Assembly (NCBI RefSeq): GCF_026676115.1
Contig: NZ_JAPONB010000003.1
Span: 332,811-396,810, forward strand
From: Salinimicrobium sp. TH3
Lineage (GTDB): Bacteria > Bacteroidota > Bacteroidia > Flavobacteriales > Flavobacteriaceae
DNA: 64,000 bases
Direction: 5' to 3'
The notes beneath the pieces are model-generated. The model saw only the letters and a program-made list of their open reading frames with translations. It did no database searches and had not been told where the DNA came from. The position numbers and the translations under genes are program-made. The stretch's first letter is position 1. Every line of letters starts with the position of its first letter. Below, piece after piece: positions 17,223-26,370 of the stretch.

Positions 17223-18029
17223 ATGACAAAAATCGGAATGGATATGAGACCTGACTTTCTAGTGGTAGGTGCTACCAAGGCTGGAACGACGACGCTCCAG
17301 GGTTACCTCGGGATGCATCCAGAAATCTACATGCACCCTAATGACTTGCACTTCTTCAGTGATGACGGTCGGTATAGTAGAGGGTCGGATTGGTACCGCG
17401 CACAATTTTCGGAGGCTGCTGCCTATACGGCTGTGGGTGAGAAATCGCCGACCTACTCCTGGGATGACAGAGCTCCTGACCGCATCTACGCCTATGATCC
17501 TGATGTGAAGCTTGTTTGGATCCTGCGTGAGCCTATCGCACGGGCACATTCGCATTACTGGCAAATGGTATGGAGTGGAGGGGAGTACATGAGCTTTGAA
17601 CAGTGCTTCTACCATAAGCGACACTGTATCCAACGCAGCGTCTATGCGGACCAAGTGGAGAGGTACCTCGCCTTATGGCCGGTCGAGCAGATGTACTTCC
17701 TCACGTTCGAGAACATGATCAGCAATCCGCTTGCTACCATGAACGGGTTGTTCGATTTCCTAGGTGTGCCTCCGCGGGATTCGCTGCGGGACGAGGTCCA
17801 CGCACGGAAGGCTACGAAGTATCCGCGCTACCCCTGGATAAATTACCCCTTCGTAGTAACTGGGGCGCATGGGCGTGTGGCTCAGGTGATACGTTCTAGT
17901 GCTCTGCGCCTCACCACCACCCCGAAAAAAACAAAGATTGATCCGGGATTGCGAGACGAGATGGAGGCGTTCTTCGCGCCACACAACGAGCGTCTGAACG
18001 AGCTCGTGGGCGTTACCTATAGGTACTGA
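17223..18029 (+). CDS. PAPS-dependent sulfotransferase, probably horizontally acquired
   Basis: The enzyme would move sulfate from PAPS to a hydroxyl or amine of a sugar, leaving PAP for CysQ. The 268-residue protein has the 5'-phosphosulfate loop FLVVGATKAGTTTLQGYL (about residues 12-29) and the 3'-phosphate motif LREPIARAHSHY (about residues 101-112), then FENMISNPLATM. It looks like a full-length Sulfotransfer-type domain with no signal peptide or membrane segment, so cytoplasmic. Composition is strikingly GC-rich: two 60-base rows counted by hand (17281, 17761) give 55 and 65 percent, against 38 percent for row 16741 in cysN. Confidence 0.88.
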   Translation: MTKIGMDMRPDFLVVGATKAGTTTLQGYLGMHPEIYMHPNDLHFFSDDGRYSRGSDWYRAQFSEAAAYTAVGEKSPTYSWDDRAPDRIYAYDPDVKLVWILREPIARAHSHYWQMVWSGGEYMSFEQCFYHKRHCIQRSVYADQVERYLALWPVEQMYFLTFENMISNPLATMNGLFDFLGVPPRDSLRDEVHARKATKYPRYPWINYPFVVTGAHGRVAQVIRSSALRLTTTPKKTKIDPGLRDEMEAFFAPHNERLNELVGVTYRY

Positions 18030-18655
18030 TCTGACGTGCTCTTGGCGATGCTTGCTGGTACGCCGCATTTCCACCACCCACTTTTTTTTCGGCAATATAA
18101 AAAGTAATTATAGAACTGGATCAGCTGAAGATTTTAGATGAAAGGTAAACCCAACTAAGAACACTTACAGAATTCTATAGAGGCAAAGATCTGAAAAAGG
18201 CAGGAAATCTGCATAAATTTTATTTGTACTTGTAATTCGCGCAGAAGTCAGCTGGCTAGCTAGCAAATTAGCACAGGCAATTACTAAATCAGTACAATCC
18301 AGGCTCAGCTTTAGACATTTCTCCATATATTTTTCTCCCATATACTGATCTACACAGATTATCGTAGCTGTTACACAGTAATATCAGTTGTCAATGACAT
18401 TGTTGAAATTTTAACTTAATTATTTCATTTTACGGCTATTTTAAAAAAGCTTTCCTTATTTTATAAAATTTTCATTTTCTTTTCGGACAAAGTGCCCAAG
18501 GGAAATTCACAAAACTTTTCTGGAATTTTTGCTGTATAAATGAAAAAAAAGATCTCGCTTTTAAAGAACAGCGGTGATTTGATTCTATTTCCTCTTCAAA
18601 TGACATGAGATTATAGTCTGCTGATTCCAGAAAAAAGTAATTAAACTATCATTTT
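18030..18655 (+). other. Non-coding region, GC-rich to AT-rich junction
   Basis: Bases up to about 18085 keep the GC-rich composition of the sulfotransferase; from about 18095 the sequence becomes AT-rich again, marking the probable right edge of the transferred segment. I find no recognisable gene, transposase remnant or flanking repeat. Short open stretches around 18110-18235 have no family resemblance that I can name. Confidence 0.4.
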
Positions 18656-18710
18656 TCACAGTTCTTTAAGGTTGTTTGCGGCTTGTATTGGAGGCATTAT
18701 CTTATATTTG
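18656..18710 (+). promoter_or_regulatory. Promoter and upstream element of the UDP-glucuronate epimerase gene
   Basis: TATATTTG at 18703-18710 is an exact -7 box; a TTG at 18683-18685 stands 17 bases before it. Upstream, 18656-18670 (tcacagttctttaag) is identical to a 15-base element before the second cysQ. The ATG is 17 bases after the -7 box. This is the best promoter candidate for the start of the large capsule operon. Confidence 0.55.
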
Positions 18711-18727
18711 AAAATTAAAATTTAGAA

Positions 18728-19762
18728 ATGCCGGAAAAATCAGACCAGAGAAAAATTTTAGTTACAGGGGCTGCCGGCTTCATAGGCTTTCATCTAGTAA
18801 GGAAATTACTGGATTTGGACTATGAAATTGTTGGTATTGATAACATCAACGATTACTATGATATTGATCTAAAGTATGATCGTCTCAAGGAGCTGGGAAT
18901 CGATAGAAAAGCTGCAGAAAATTTTAATGAAAAGGTTCAAAGTGAGCATCAGTTCCGTTTTACATTCATTAGAGTAAATCTTGAAGACCGCGAACAACTT
19001 CCCAAGATATTTGCTGAGAACAATTTTGAGCAGGTTTGCAACCTTGCTGCACAGGCAGGAGTGAGGTACAGTTTAGAAAATCCTGAAGCTTACGTTGACA
19101 GTAACGTGGTCGGGTTTTTAAATCTTTTAGAATGTTGTAGAAACTATAAAGTTGAACATTTAATATATGCCAGTAGTTCGAGTGTATATGGACAAAATGA
19201 AAAGGTGCCATTTTCAGTTGAAGATAACGTAGATCATCCTATAAGTCTCTATGCGGCTACCAAGAAAAGTAATGAGTTAATGGCTCATACCTACAGTCAT
19301 CTTTTTAAGTTTAAAACCACAGGTTTACGATTTTTTACGGTTTATGGTCCCTGGGGAAGGCCAGACATGGCAATGTTCTTGTTCACCGACGCAATTATAA
19401 ACAATAAGCCTATTAAAGTCTTCAATAATGGAAACCTTGAGCGGGACTTTACATACATTGATGATATCGTTGAAGGGATTGTAAAAATTGTAGAACCTGA
19501 AAAGGAAGTTCCTGCACCTTTGTACTCTCTGTACAACATTGGAAATAGCAAACCGGTAAAGCTTATGGAATTTATAAACGAAATAGAGAAGCAAATAGGG
19601 GTGAAGGCTGAAAAACAAATGTATCCTATGCAACCGGGAGATGTAAGGAGAACCTGGGCTGACGTTGAATCCTTAAAGGAAGATTTTAATTATAATCCCA
19701 ATACCCCGGTTTCGACAGGAGTGAAAAATTTCATAGACTGGTTTAAAAATTATTATAATTGA
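18728..19762 (+). CDS. UDP-glucuronate 4-epimerase
   Basis: The enzyme interconverts UDP-glucuronate and UDP-galacturonate. The 344-residue SDR has the intact NAD motif TGAAGFIGFHL (about residues 14-24), followed by DNINDYYD, the active-site YAATKK, and the GPWGRPDMA segment typical of the CapI/LpsL/GalAE group. Its substrate comes from ugd at 463. It is followed by a terminator-like hairpin, so it may be transcribed alone or with partial read-through into the ABC transporter gene. Confidence 0.9.
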   Translation: MPEKSDQRKILVTGAAGFIGFHLVRKLLDLDYEIVGIDNINDYYDIDLKYDRLKELGIDRKAAENFNEKVQSEHQFRFTFIRVNLEDREQLPKIFAENNFEQVCNLAAQAGVRYSLENPEAYVDSNVVGFLNLLECCRNYKVEHLIYASSSSVYGQNEKVPFSVEDNVDHPISLYAATKKSNELMAHTYSHLFKFKTTGLRFFTVYGPWGRPDMAMFLFTDAIINNKPIKVFNNGNLERDFTYIDDIVEGIVKIVEPEKEVPAPLYSLYNIGNSKPVKLMEFINEIEKQIGVKAEKQMYPMQPGDVRRTWADVESLKEDFNYNPNTPVSTGVKNFIDWFKNYYN

Positions 19763-19768
19763 TTGGAC

Positions 19769-19831
19769 AGAGAGCCTTAGTTGGTAATTTTTGCAATTGT
19801 TTAAGAAACCAAAAGCATGCTCTCTTTTTTT
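19769..19831 (+). terminator. Hairpin with T run after the UDP-glucuronate epimerase gene
   Basis: agagagc (19769-19775) pairs with gctctct (19819-19825), with an inner ttggt/accaa pairing, and a run of T (19825-19831) follows directly. This looks like an intrinsic terminator with a large imperfect loop. Confidence 0.6.
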
Positions 19832-19995
19832 AAGTATTATCTTTGCTAGCTATTTTAATCGAGCAAGACAATCCTTCAACGGTTAAACTAGGTAATCTGT
19901 TGCATTAAGTATATTCAAGTGAGGACTTCAGGAACATTCCTTGAAAATATTGCAGCTTAAAATTTGACTTAATAGCCGGTTTAAAAAATAAACTA

Positions 19996-21786
19996 TTGAT
20001 TAAAAATTTTATCAAAAAGTACTTTGAGAGTTTTTCTTTTTTTTACTCTTATTTAGGGTACAAAGTATTTGTCATATTTGCTTTAAATATTTTAGTAGGG
20101 GTTCTGGATGGATTAGGACTTACCATGTTTCTGCCTTTACTACAATTAGTTAGTGATTCTTCTGAAATTGATCCTGAAAAGCTGGGTAAAATGGCTTTCA
20201 TTGTGGAATTTATTACAGATTTGGGACTTCCTCTTAATCTAGGTTCCGTGTTGTTGTTCATGGTTATTTTCTTTTTTGGAAAGGCCTTAACTCAGTATTT
20301 AGCCGGAATCTATAGGGTTTCTGTGCGGGAAGGATTTGTGAAAAGATTAAGGACTACCAACGTCAGGAGACTGAGCAAGTTAGCCTATAAATATTTTGTA
20401 ACCTCAGATGTCGGTCGTATTCAGAATACGTTAACTGGAGAAGTAGATCGTGTCGCGGCTTCTTTCCAAACATATTTTAAAACCATAGAAGCCTTTGTGC
20501 TTGTGGTGGTGTATATGGCTTTTGCTTTTAGCATTGATCCTGAATTTGCAGTGCTCGTTACAATAGGAGGGATTCTTACAAATTTTTTATATAAACATTT
20601 ATATAGAAATACTCGTGGCTTTTCGCGAACCCTGACCGGTGAAAATAATATTTTTCAGAGTTTGATAATCCAAAATGTAGCTAATTATAAATATTTGAAA
20701 GCAACAGGATCGCTAGAAAGATATGGGGACAAATTAAACAAATCTATAGATAGAATTCAGGAAACCAACACGAAAATAGGCAGGTTAGAATCATTGTTGT
20801 ATGCTGGCAGAGAACCTATTTTAATTCTTGTTGTTGTTTGTGTGATTTTTATACAAACTAGTGTCTTAGGTTCTGAGCTTGGACCTATTTTGATGAGTTT
20901 ATTGTTCTTCTACCGAGCTTTGACATACTTAATGCAGATGCAGACAAATTGGAATAAATTTCTTGCTGTTTCGGGCTCTTTGGAAAATATGGTTTCTTTT
21001 GGAAAGGAACTTGCGGGAAACAAAGAGCCCAGTGGAGCGGGTGAGCTGAAAGATGAAATCGAAAAACTAGAATTACATGATATTTCATTCTATTATGATG
21101 AAACACCTGTTTTAAAGAAAATATCGTTAACTATTGCTAAAAATGAAACCGTAGCTTTTGTGGGAGAAAGTGGTAGCGGGAAAACTACCATTGTAAATAT
21201 AGTTTGTGGTCTTTTGCCTGTAGACAAGGGATCTTACTTAATCAATGGAAATAATATTGAAGATATAGATAAGAGTGACCTGCAGAAGAGAATAGGTTAT
21301 ATTACTCAGGACCCTGTAATTTTCAATGATACCCTATATAATAATGTCACCTTTTGGAGTGAAAGAACTAAAGAAAATGAGGAGAAATTCTGGAAGGCAG
21401 TTAAGCAGGCAGCAATAGTAGATTACATAAAGGAGCTTCCGGAAAAGGAAGATGCGGTTCTGGGAAACAATGGTATTAACTTAAGTGGGGGGCAAAGACA
21501 AAGGATTTCTATAGCCAGGGAATTATTCAAGCAGGTGGAGATCCTTATTTTGGACGAAGCGACATCTGCTTTGGATTCTGAAACAGAAAAAGCGATCCAG
21601 CACAATATAGATCAGCTTAAAGGGGATTATACTATGTTAATTGTTGCTCACAGAATTTCCACGATTAAAAATGCTGATAGAATAGTGGTAATGAAGAATG
21701 GCAAGATAAGTAACATTGGAAGTTTTTCGAATTTGGTTGAAGAATCTAAGTATTTTCAGAAGCTGGTGGAGTTGCAGGAAATTTGA
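19996..21786 (+). CDS. ABC transporter, fused permease and ATPase (MsbA/PglK-like flippase)
   Basis: The 596-residue half-transporter has an N-terminal six-helix exporter domain (to about residue 330) and a C-terminal ATPase. The ATPase has Walker A GESGSGKTT (about residues 394-402), the signature LSGGQRQRIS, Walker B ILILDEATSALD and the H-loop histidine in VAHRIS. Homologues flip lipid-linked oligosaccharides or lipid A. It starts at TTG 19996. A second flippase (Wzx at 6361) exists, so the locus has two possible export routes. Confidence 0.9.
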   Translation: MIKNFIKKYFESFSFFYSYLGYKVFVIFALNILVGVLDGLGLTMFLPLLQLVSDSSEIDPEKLGKMAFIVEFITDLGLPLNLGSVLLFMVIFFFGKALTQYLAGIYRVSVREGFVKRLRTTNVRRLSKLAYKYFVTSDVGRIQNTLTGEVDRVAASFQTYFKTIEAFVLVVVYMAFAFSIDPEFAVLVTIGGILTNFLYKHLYRNTRGFSRTLTGENNIFQSLIIQNVANYKYLKATGSLERYGDKLNKSIDRIQETNTKIGRLESLLYAGREPILILVVVCVIFIQTSVLGSELGPILMSLLFFYRALTYLMQMQTNWNKFLAVSGSLENMVSFGKELAGNKEPSGAGELKDEIEKLELHDISFYYDETPVLKKISLTIAKNETVAFVGESGSGKTTIVNIVCGLLPVDKGSYLINGNNIEDIDKSDLQKRIGYITQDPVIFNDTLYNNVTFWSERTKENEEKFWKAVKQAAIVDYIKELPEKEDAVLGNNGINLSGGQRQRISIARELFKQVEILILDEATSALDSETEKAIQHNIDQLKGDYTMLIVAHRISTIKNADRIVVMKNGKISNIGSFSNLVEESKYFQKLVELQEI

Positions 21787-21858
21787 TTCTTACTGGACTA
21801 TTAAAAGAGCGAATGGATATGATGAAGAAAACCTTTTATAATAATTAAAAAATATAAA

Positions 21859-22740
21859 GTGAGATTACAATACTACAGGAAACCAAATTTTGGAGATGCT
21901 TTAAACCCTAAAATATTTAAGAGGCTTTTACCTGATTTTTTTGATGATGATCCTGAACACGATTTTTTTGGAATAGGATCAATTATTGGGCTTCCTATGG
22001 TAAAAAAAGCTAATAAAAAAATCATCTTTAGCAGTGGTTTTGCTTATGGAAAGCTGCCTCAACTTGACTCTTCCTATGACGTCATTTGTGTAAGAGGACC
22101 TTTATCTGCAAAGGCTTTAAATATTGATAAACAGCTTGGAATAGCAGACGGAGCATTACTTCTTAGAGAGTTTCAATATGGGAAAGTCGAAAAGGAATAT
22201 GACTTTTCTTTTATGCCTCACTGGGATAGTGAAAATAGATACCCCTGGGATGAACTCTGTAAGGAAGCAGGTATCCATTATGTTAGCCCTACCTCGGAGC
22301 CTGAGTTTGTAATACAGGAAATTTTAAAATCTAAATTCGTCGTAGCTGAAGCCATGCATTATGCAATAGTAGCCGACACACTGAGAGTACCGTGGATACC
22401 TGTTAAATCTTATTCTTCTATTAATGATTTTAAATGGCAGGACTGGACTTCATCTTTAGATATGAAATATGATCCAATTTCCTTAGCGGCATTATATTCC
22501 CCTGAGACCGTAAAAGGTTTTTTAAAGAGAAGGAGTCCCGTAAATTTGCCTGAACCACTATACGATTTGGCAGGAACCGCACGTGCAGGTTATGAGAGCC
22601 TGGGCCTCAAAGCCAAGGCAATTAAGGGTCTCAAAAAGGCTAAAGAAACACCACCTCAGCTAAGTAAGGAATTGATTTTTAATTCAAAAGTAGATCAGCT
22701 TTTGGAACGACTTGCTTTTGTGAAAAACAAGTATAAGTAA
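21859..22740 (+). CDS. Polysaccharide pyruvyl transferase family protein
   Basis: The 293-residue protein opens with RLQYYRKPNFGDALNPKIF, the NxGD-type start of the pyruvyl transferase family, and has a central VRGPLSAKAL segment and VAEAMHYAIVADTL, matching the family's E-x-H region. Members attach ketal pyruvate to sugars using PEP, adding acidic groups; GumL is a known relative. It starts at GTG 21859. Distant sequence allows another transferase role. It lies between the ABC flippase and the capsule protein in the same direction. Confidence 0.75.
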   Translation: MRLQYYRKPNFGDALNPKIFKRLLPDFFDDDPEHDFFGIGSIIGLPMVKKANKKIIFSSGFAYGKLPQLDSSYDVICVRGPLSAKALNIDKQLGIADGALLLREFQYGKVEKEYDFSFMPHWDSENRYPWDELCKEAGIHYVSPTSEPEFVIQEILKSKFVVAEAMHYAIVADTLRVPWIPVKSYSSINDFKWQDWTSSLDMKYDPISLAALYSPETVKGFLKRRSPVNLPEPLYDLAGTARAGYESLGLKAKAIKGLKKAKETPPQLSKELIFNSKVDQLLERLAFVKNKYK

Positions 22741-22772
22741 ATGATTAAAATTTCATTGTAACTATAGACTCC

Positions 22773-24170
22773 ATGAATAAGCCCCTTAATTTGTATATCC
22801 TTAATACACCTCACGATCAATGGGAAAATTATCTTATAAAAGATTTTAAAGAAAAAGGAATAATTGAGAATGCTGTGGTCCAGAAGACGGTTACTGCCAG
22901 CAAGAAAAAGTTTGTAAATCTTGGCTCTAAAGGCTTGAATGGTGAATATAAATTTGTGCCGGTAGATATTTATGATAGGGTGTATGATCATCTACCTAAG
23001 TTTATAGACATGTATTCGAGGGTTAACCTGCATAATTCGGTTAACTACAATGAACTTAACTACCATCAGTATCTCGATCACTTCAACTTAATGATAAATT
23101 ACTATTATGGTTTATTCACTGAAAATAATATCGATTTGCTCGTCCAAAACAATTCCCCTCATGCCGGCTATGATTACATTCCTCATTTACTGGCAAAAGA
23201 AATGGGTATAAAGACTTTATATTTAGAACAAACAACTTTTCCTAACAGATTTTTCCACTATTGGGAATTTGAGGATTTTGGAACCTTTAGTACTACTAAA
23301 AGGCTTTTTGGCCCCTATCCTCCAATAGTTATTGAAAATAAATTTGAGAAGGATTTGCCTTATATGAAGGTGAATCGTAGAGATGGCTTTAAATTGTCTA
23401 ATATTAAAGGTCCAGCTTCATTACATAATGAGTTGACTAAATATGTTCCCGAATATCAATTGACAAAGGATTTACTTAAATCAAATTACAGGAGTCAGGC
23501 TTATTACCGTTATAAGCTACGAAAGCAATATGAAAAAAACAGAAAGAAACTCGCAGCTGAACTTAATTTAAATGTTCCCTTTGTTTATTTTGCATTACAC
23601 CTACAACCAGAAAAAACGACCTCTTCCCTTGGAGGTAAGTATTCGGATCAGGCTTTAGCTTTGGAACATTTGTCCTCTATTTTACCCGAAAATTGGAAGA
23701 TCTATGTAAAGGAAAATCCTAAGCAGACTTATTTTATGAGAAATCCTGAATTTTTTAGAAGGTTAGAAAGAATTCCTAATCTTGAATTTGTTTCCCCTTC
23801 ATACAATACCTATGACTTAATTAAGAATTCTAAAGTTTGTGCAACCATAACTGGAACCGTTGGTTGGGAGGCTATTACAGGTGGAAAATCTGTCGTCATT
23901 TTTGGACGGGCATGGTATAAAACGCTGTCTGGCGTTTACACCTTCTCTCCTGATCTAGATTTAGAAGAAATAAGCTCTAAACCAGTCAATTTTTCTGAGC
24001 TTCAATTATCATTTAATGATCTTACTGCCAAATTAGCACCAGGGTATACGTTGAATGAAGTCTATCCTACCTATTATAAGGAATATGACGTCGACGAAAA
24101 CGATGTTATTGTTGCCAATAGTCTAGAAAAAATTATACGATCTAAATTTGAAAATAATGTTACAGAATAA
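22773..24170 (+). CDS. Capsule_synth-like protein, candidate nonulosonic acid transferase
   Basis: The 465-residue protein has a GT-B-like arrangement. The C-terminal half shows VYFALHLQPEKTT, WKIYVKENPKQ, LEFVSPSYNTYDLIKNS and ITGTVGWEAITGGKSVVIFG, as in KpsS/LipB capsule proteins. KpsS and KpsC transfer Kdo from CMP-Kdo. Pseudaminic acid is also CMP-activated, and this gene overlaps pseB by 23 bases, so a pseudaminyltransferase role is plausible. That is inference from family and position. Confidence 0.72.
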   Translation: MNKPLNLYILNTPHDQWENYLIKDFKEKGIIENAVVQKTVTASKKKFVNLGSKGLNGEYKFVPVDIYDRVYDHLPKFIDMYSRVNLHNSVNYNELNYHQYLDHFNLMINYYYGLFTENNIDLLVQNNSPHAGYDYIPHLLAKEMGIKTLYLEQTTFPNRFFHYWEFEDFGTFSTTKRLFGPYPPIVIENKFEKDLPYMKVNRRDGFKLSNIKGPASLHNELTKYVPEYQLTKDLLKSNYRSQAYYRYKLRKQYEKNRKKLAAELNLNVPFVYFALHLQPEKTTSSLGGKYSDQALALEHLSSILPENWKIYVKENPKQTYFMRNPEFFRRLERIPNLEFVSPSYNTYDLIKNSKVCATITGTVGWEAITGGKSVVIFGRAWYKTLSGVYTFSPDLDLEEISSKPVNFSELQLSFNDLTAKLAPGYTLNEVYPTYYKEYDVDENDVIVANSLEKIIRSKFENNVTE

Positions 24171-25176
24171 GAGTTTATTAATTACAGGCGGAACCGGATC
24201 ATTGGGAAAAGCCCTTACAAATCATATTTTAAAGAAGTATCCAAATATCAAGAAGCTTATAATATTTTCCAGGGATGAGCAAAAGCAGTTTCAAATGGCC
24301 CAGGAATTTCCTTCGGACCAATACCCTCAAATTCGTTTCTTTATTGGAGATGTGAGAGATAAAGAGCGTCTGGTTCGCGCCTTTAAGGATGTAGATTATG
24401 TAATACATGCTGCTGCAATGAAACATGTGCATTTAGCAGAATATAACCCCGATGAATGTATTAAAACTAATGTAGGGGGAGCACAAAATGTTGTTCATGC
24501 CTGTCTGGAAACCGGAGTGGAACGTGTAGTTGCCCTTTCGACAGATAAAGCCTGTGCTCCTATCAATTTATATGGGGCTACAAAGCTTACATCCGATAAA
24601 CTCTTTATAGCAGCTAACAATATTAAGGGTTGGAATCCCATTAAATTTTCAGTGGTGCGATATGGAAACGTTATGGGATCAAATGGATCTGTGATTCCTT
24701 TCTTTATGGACAAAAGGGAAGAGGGGGTTTTGCCAATTACAGATCCTGAAATGACAAGGTTTAATATTTCCTTACAAGGAGGTGTGGATATGGTTATGCA
24801 TGCTTTAGAAAATGCATGGGGAGGTGAACTTTTTGTTCCAAAAATCCCTTCATATAAGATTATGGATGTTGCGGAAGCTATTGGTCCGGATTGTGAAAAG
24901 AAAATTGTAGGGATTAGACCTGGCGAAAAGCTTCATGAAGAAATGATCACTCCTTCTGATTCTTTTTACACCTACGATCTTGGAAAATACTATACTATTT
25001 TACCATCAAACCCGCGATGGAATCTGGAAGAGTTTAAAGAAAAATTTAATGCTAAAAAGGTTCCCCAGGGTTTCAGATATAATTCTGAAGAGAACGCAGA
25101 ATGGGAAACTGTAGATTCTTTACGTTCTTTAATCAAAGAACATATAGATGAAACTTTTGAAGTGGCTCAACAATAA
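24148..25176 (+). CDS. pseB: UDP-GlcNAc 4,6-dehydratase (inverting) PseB
   Basis: PseB makes the 4-keto-6-deoxy L-altro sugar that begins pseudaminic acid synthesis. The 342-residue soluble SDR has TGGTGSLGKAL (about residues 11-21), FSRDEQKQ, the active site STDKACAPINLYGATK and the GIRPGEKLHEEM signature. The length and absence of membrane helices separate it from the long PglF type at 54169. It overlaps the capsule gene by 23 bases and precedes pseC by 3 bases. Confidence 0.94.
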   Translation: MKIMLQNKSLLITGGTGSLGKALTNHILKKYPNIKKLIIFSRDEQKQFQMAQEFPSDQYPQIRFFIGDVRDKERLVRAFKDVDYVIHAAAMKHVHLAEYNPDECIKTNVGGAQNVVHACLETGVERVVALSTDKACAPINLYGATKLTSDKLFIAANNIKGWNPIKFSVVRYGNVMGSNGSVIPFFMDKREEGVLPITDPEMTRFNISLQGGVDMVMHALENAWGGELFVPKIPSYKIMDVAEAIGPDCEKKIVGIRPGEKLHEEMITPSDSFYTYDLGKYYTILPSNPRWNLEEFKEKFNAKKVPQGFRYNSEENAEWETVDSLRSLIKEHIDETFEVAQQ

Positions 25177-25179
25177 ATA

Positions 25180-26370
25180 ATGATGAAAAATAAACCTATT
25201 CCCTACGGAAGGCAGCATATTACTGAGGAAGATATTCAGGTTGTCATTGAAACTCTTAAATCTGATTATTTAACTCAAGGTCCTAGGATTGAGGAGTTTG
25301 AAGAAGCTTTTGCTGAGTACACCGGCAGTAAATATGCAGTGGCTGTAGCAAATGGTACTGCAGCTCTCCATCTTTGTGCTCTTGCTTTAGGAGTGAAAGA
25401 AGGGGATAAGGTCATTACAACTCCAATAACTTTTGCTGCCTCGGCAAACTGCGTAAGATATTGTGGAGGAGAAGTGGTTTTTGCTGATATTGATCCGGAG
25501 ACATATCTTTTGGATATCAATTCAGTTAGAAAATTACTTTCTGAAGCTCCCAAAGGAACTTACTCCGGAATTATTCCGGTAGATTTTGCAGGACGTGCAA
25601 TTAATTTGGAGGAATATAAAGAATTAGCAAAAGAATATGAGCTTTGGATTATAGAAGATGCTTGTCACGCTCCGGGTGGATTTTTTACTGACTCTCAAAA
25701 TGAAAAACAACTCTGCGGTAACGGAAAGTTTGCCGATTTAGCGATATTTTCTTTCCATCCTGTCAAGCATATAGCCAGTGGAGAAGGAGGAATGATAACT
25801 ACTAATGATGAAGTCTTGTATAATAAACTACTTCAACTTCGTACCCACGGGATTGTCAAGAATGATGATTTATATGAGAATTCCATAGAGTTTGCTGGTG
25901 GAGAGGATAATTATCCGGGCTGGTATATGGAAATGCAGGATTTGGGTTACAACTATAGAATAACAGATTTTCAGGCGGCTTTGGGAAGCAGTCAGCTAAA
26001 AAGAGCTGATAAAGGACTAATTCGAAGAAGAGAAATTGCTCAAAAATATTTTAACGAATTTCAGAATGGAAAATTTATAAAAGGGCAGTCGGGGGTAGTT
26101 GAAGGCCACGCTTACCATCTATATATTATTGAAGTTGAAAACCGGCTGGGACTTTATAATTATTTAAGAGAAAACAAAATTTTTGCGCAGGTTCATTACA
26201 TCCCCTGCCATCTTATGCCTTATTATAGAAGTTTTGGATGGAAAGAAGGAAATTTTCCAAAGGCTGAGAATTATTACAGGCACTGCATTAGTCTGCCAAT
26301 GTTCCCAACACTCACGACAGAAGAGCAGGAATTTATTATTTCAAAAGTAAAATCTTTTTATGGTGAGTAA
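25180..26370 (+). CDS. pseC: UDP-4-amino-4,6-dideoxy-N-acetyl-beta-L-altrosamine transaminase PseC
   Basis: PseC aminates the PseB product with PLP and glutamate. The 396-residue DegT-family protein starts PYGRQHITEEDI and LKSDYLTQGP, the usual PseC opening. The PLP lysine is K196 in SFHPVKHIASGEGG, with the aspartate in EDACHAPGG. It overlaps pseF by 11 bases. The second DegT-family genes in the window (7794 and 53011) belong to other sugars. Confidence 0.94.
   Translation: MMKNKPIPYGRQHITEEDIQVVIETLKSDYLTQGPRIEEFEEAFAEYTGSKYAVAVANGTAALHLCALALGVKEGDKVITTPITFAASANCVRYCGGEVVFADIDPETYLLDINSVRKLLSEAPKGTYSGIIPVDFAGRAINLEEYKELAKEYELWIIEDACHAPGGFFTDSQNEKQLCGNGKFADLAIFSFHPVKHIASGEGGMITTNDEVLYNKLLQLRTHGIVKNDDLYENSIEFAGGEDNYPGWYMEMQDLGYNYRITDFQAALGSSQLKRADKGLIRRREIAQKYFNEFQNGKFIKGQSGVVEGHAYHLYIIEVENRLGLYNYLRENKIFAQVHYIPCHLMPYYRSFGWKEGNFPKAENYYRHCISLPMFPTLTTEEQEFIISKVKSFYGE

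Noticed and set aside
17259..18095. Several open frames of 70-130 residues overlapping the sulfotransferase gene
   Set aside because: High GC lowers stop-codon frequency, giving long chance frames; only the 17223 frame has family motifs.
18030..18655. Possible transposase remnant or attachment site at the edge of the sulfotransferase island
   Set aside because: I found no inverted or direct repeats at the composition borders and no recognisable transposase or integrase residues.
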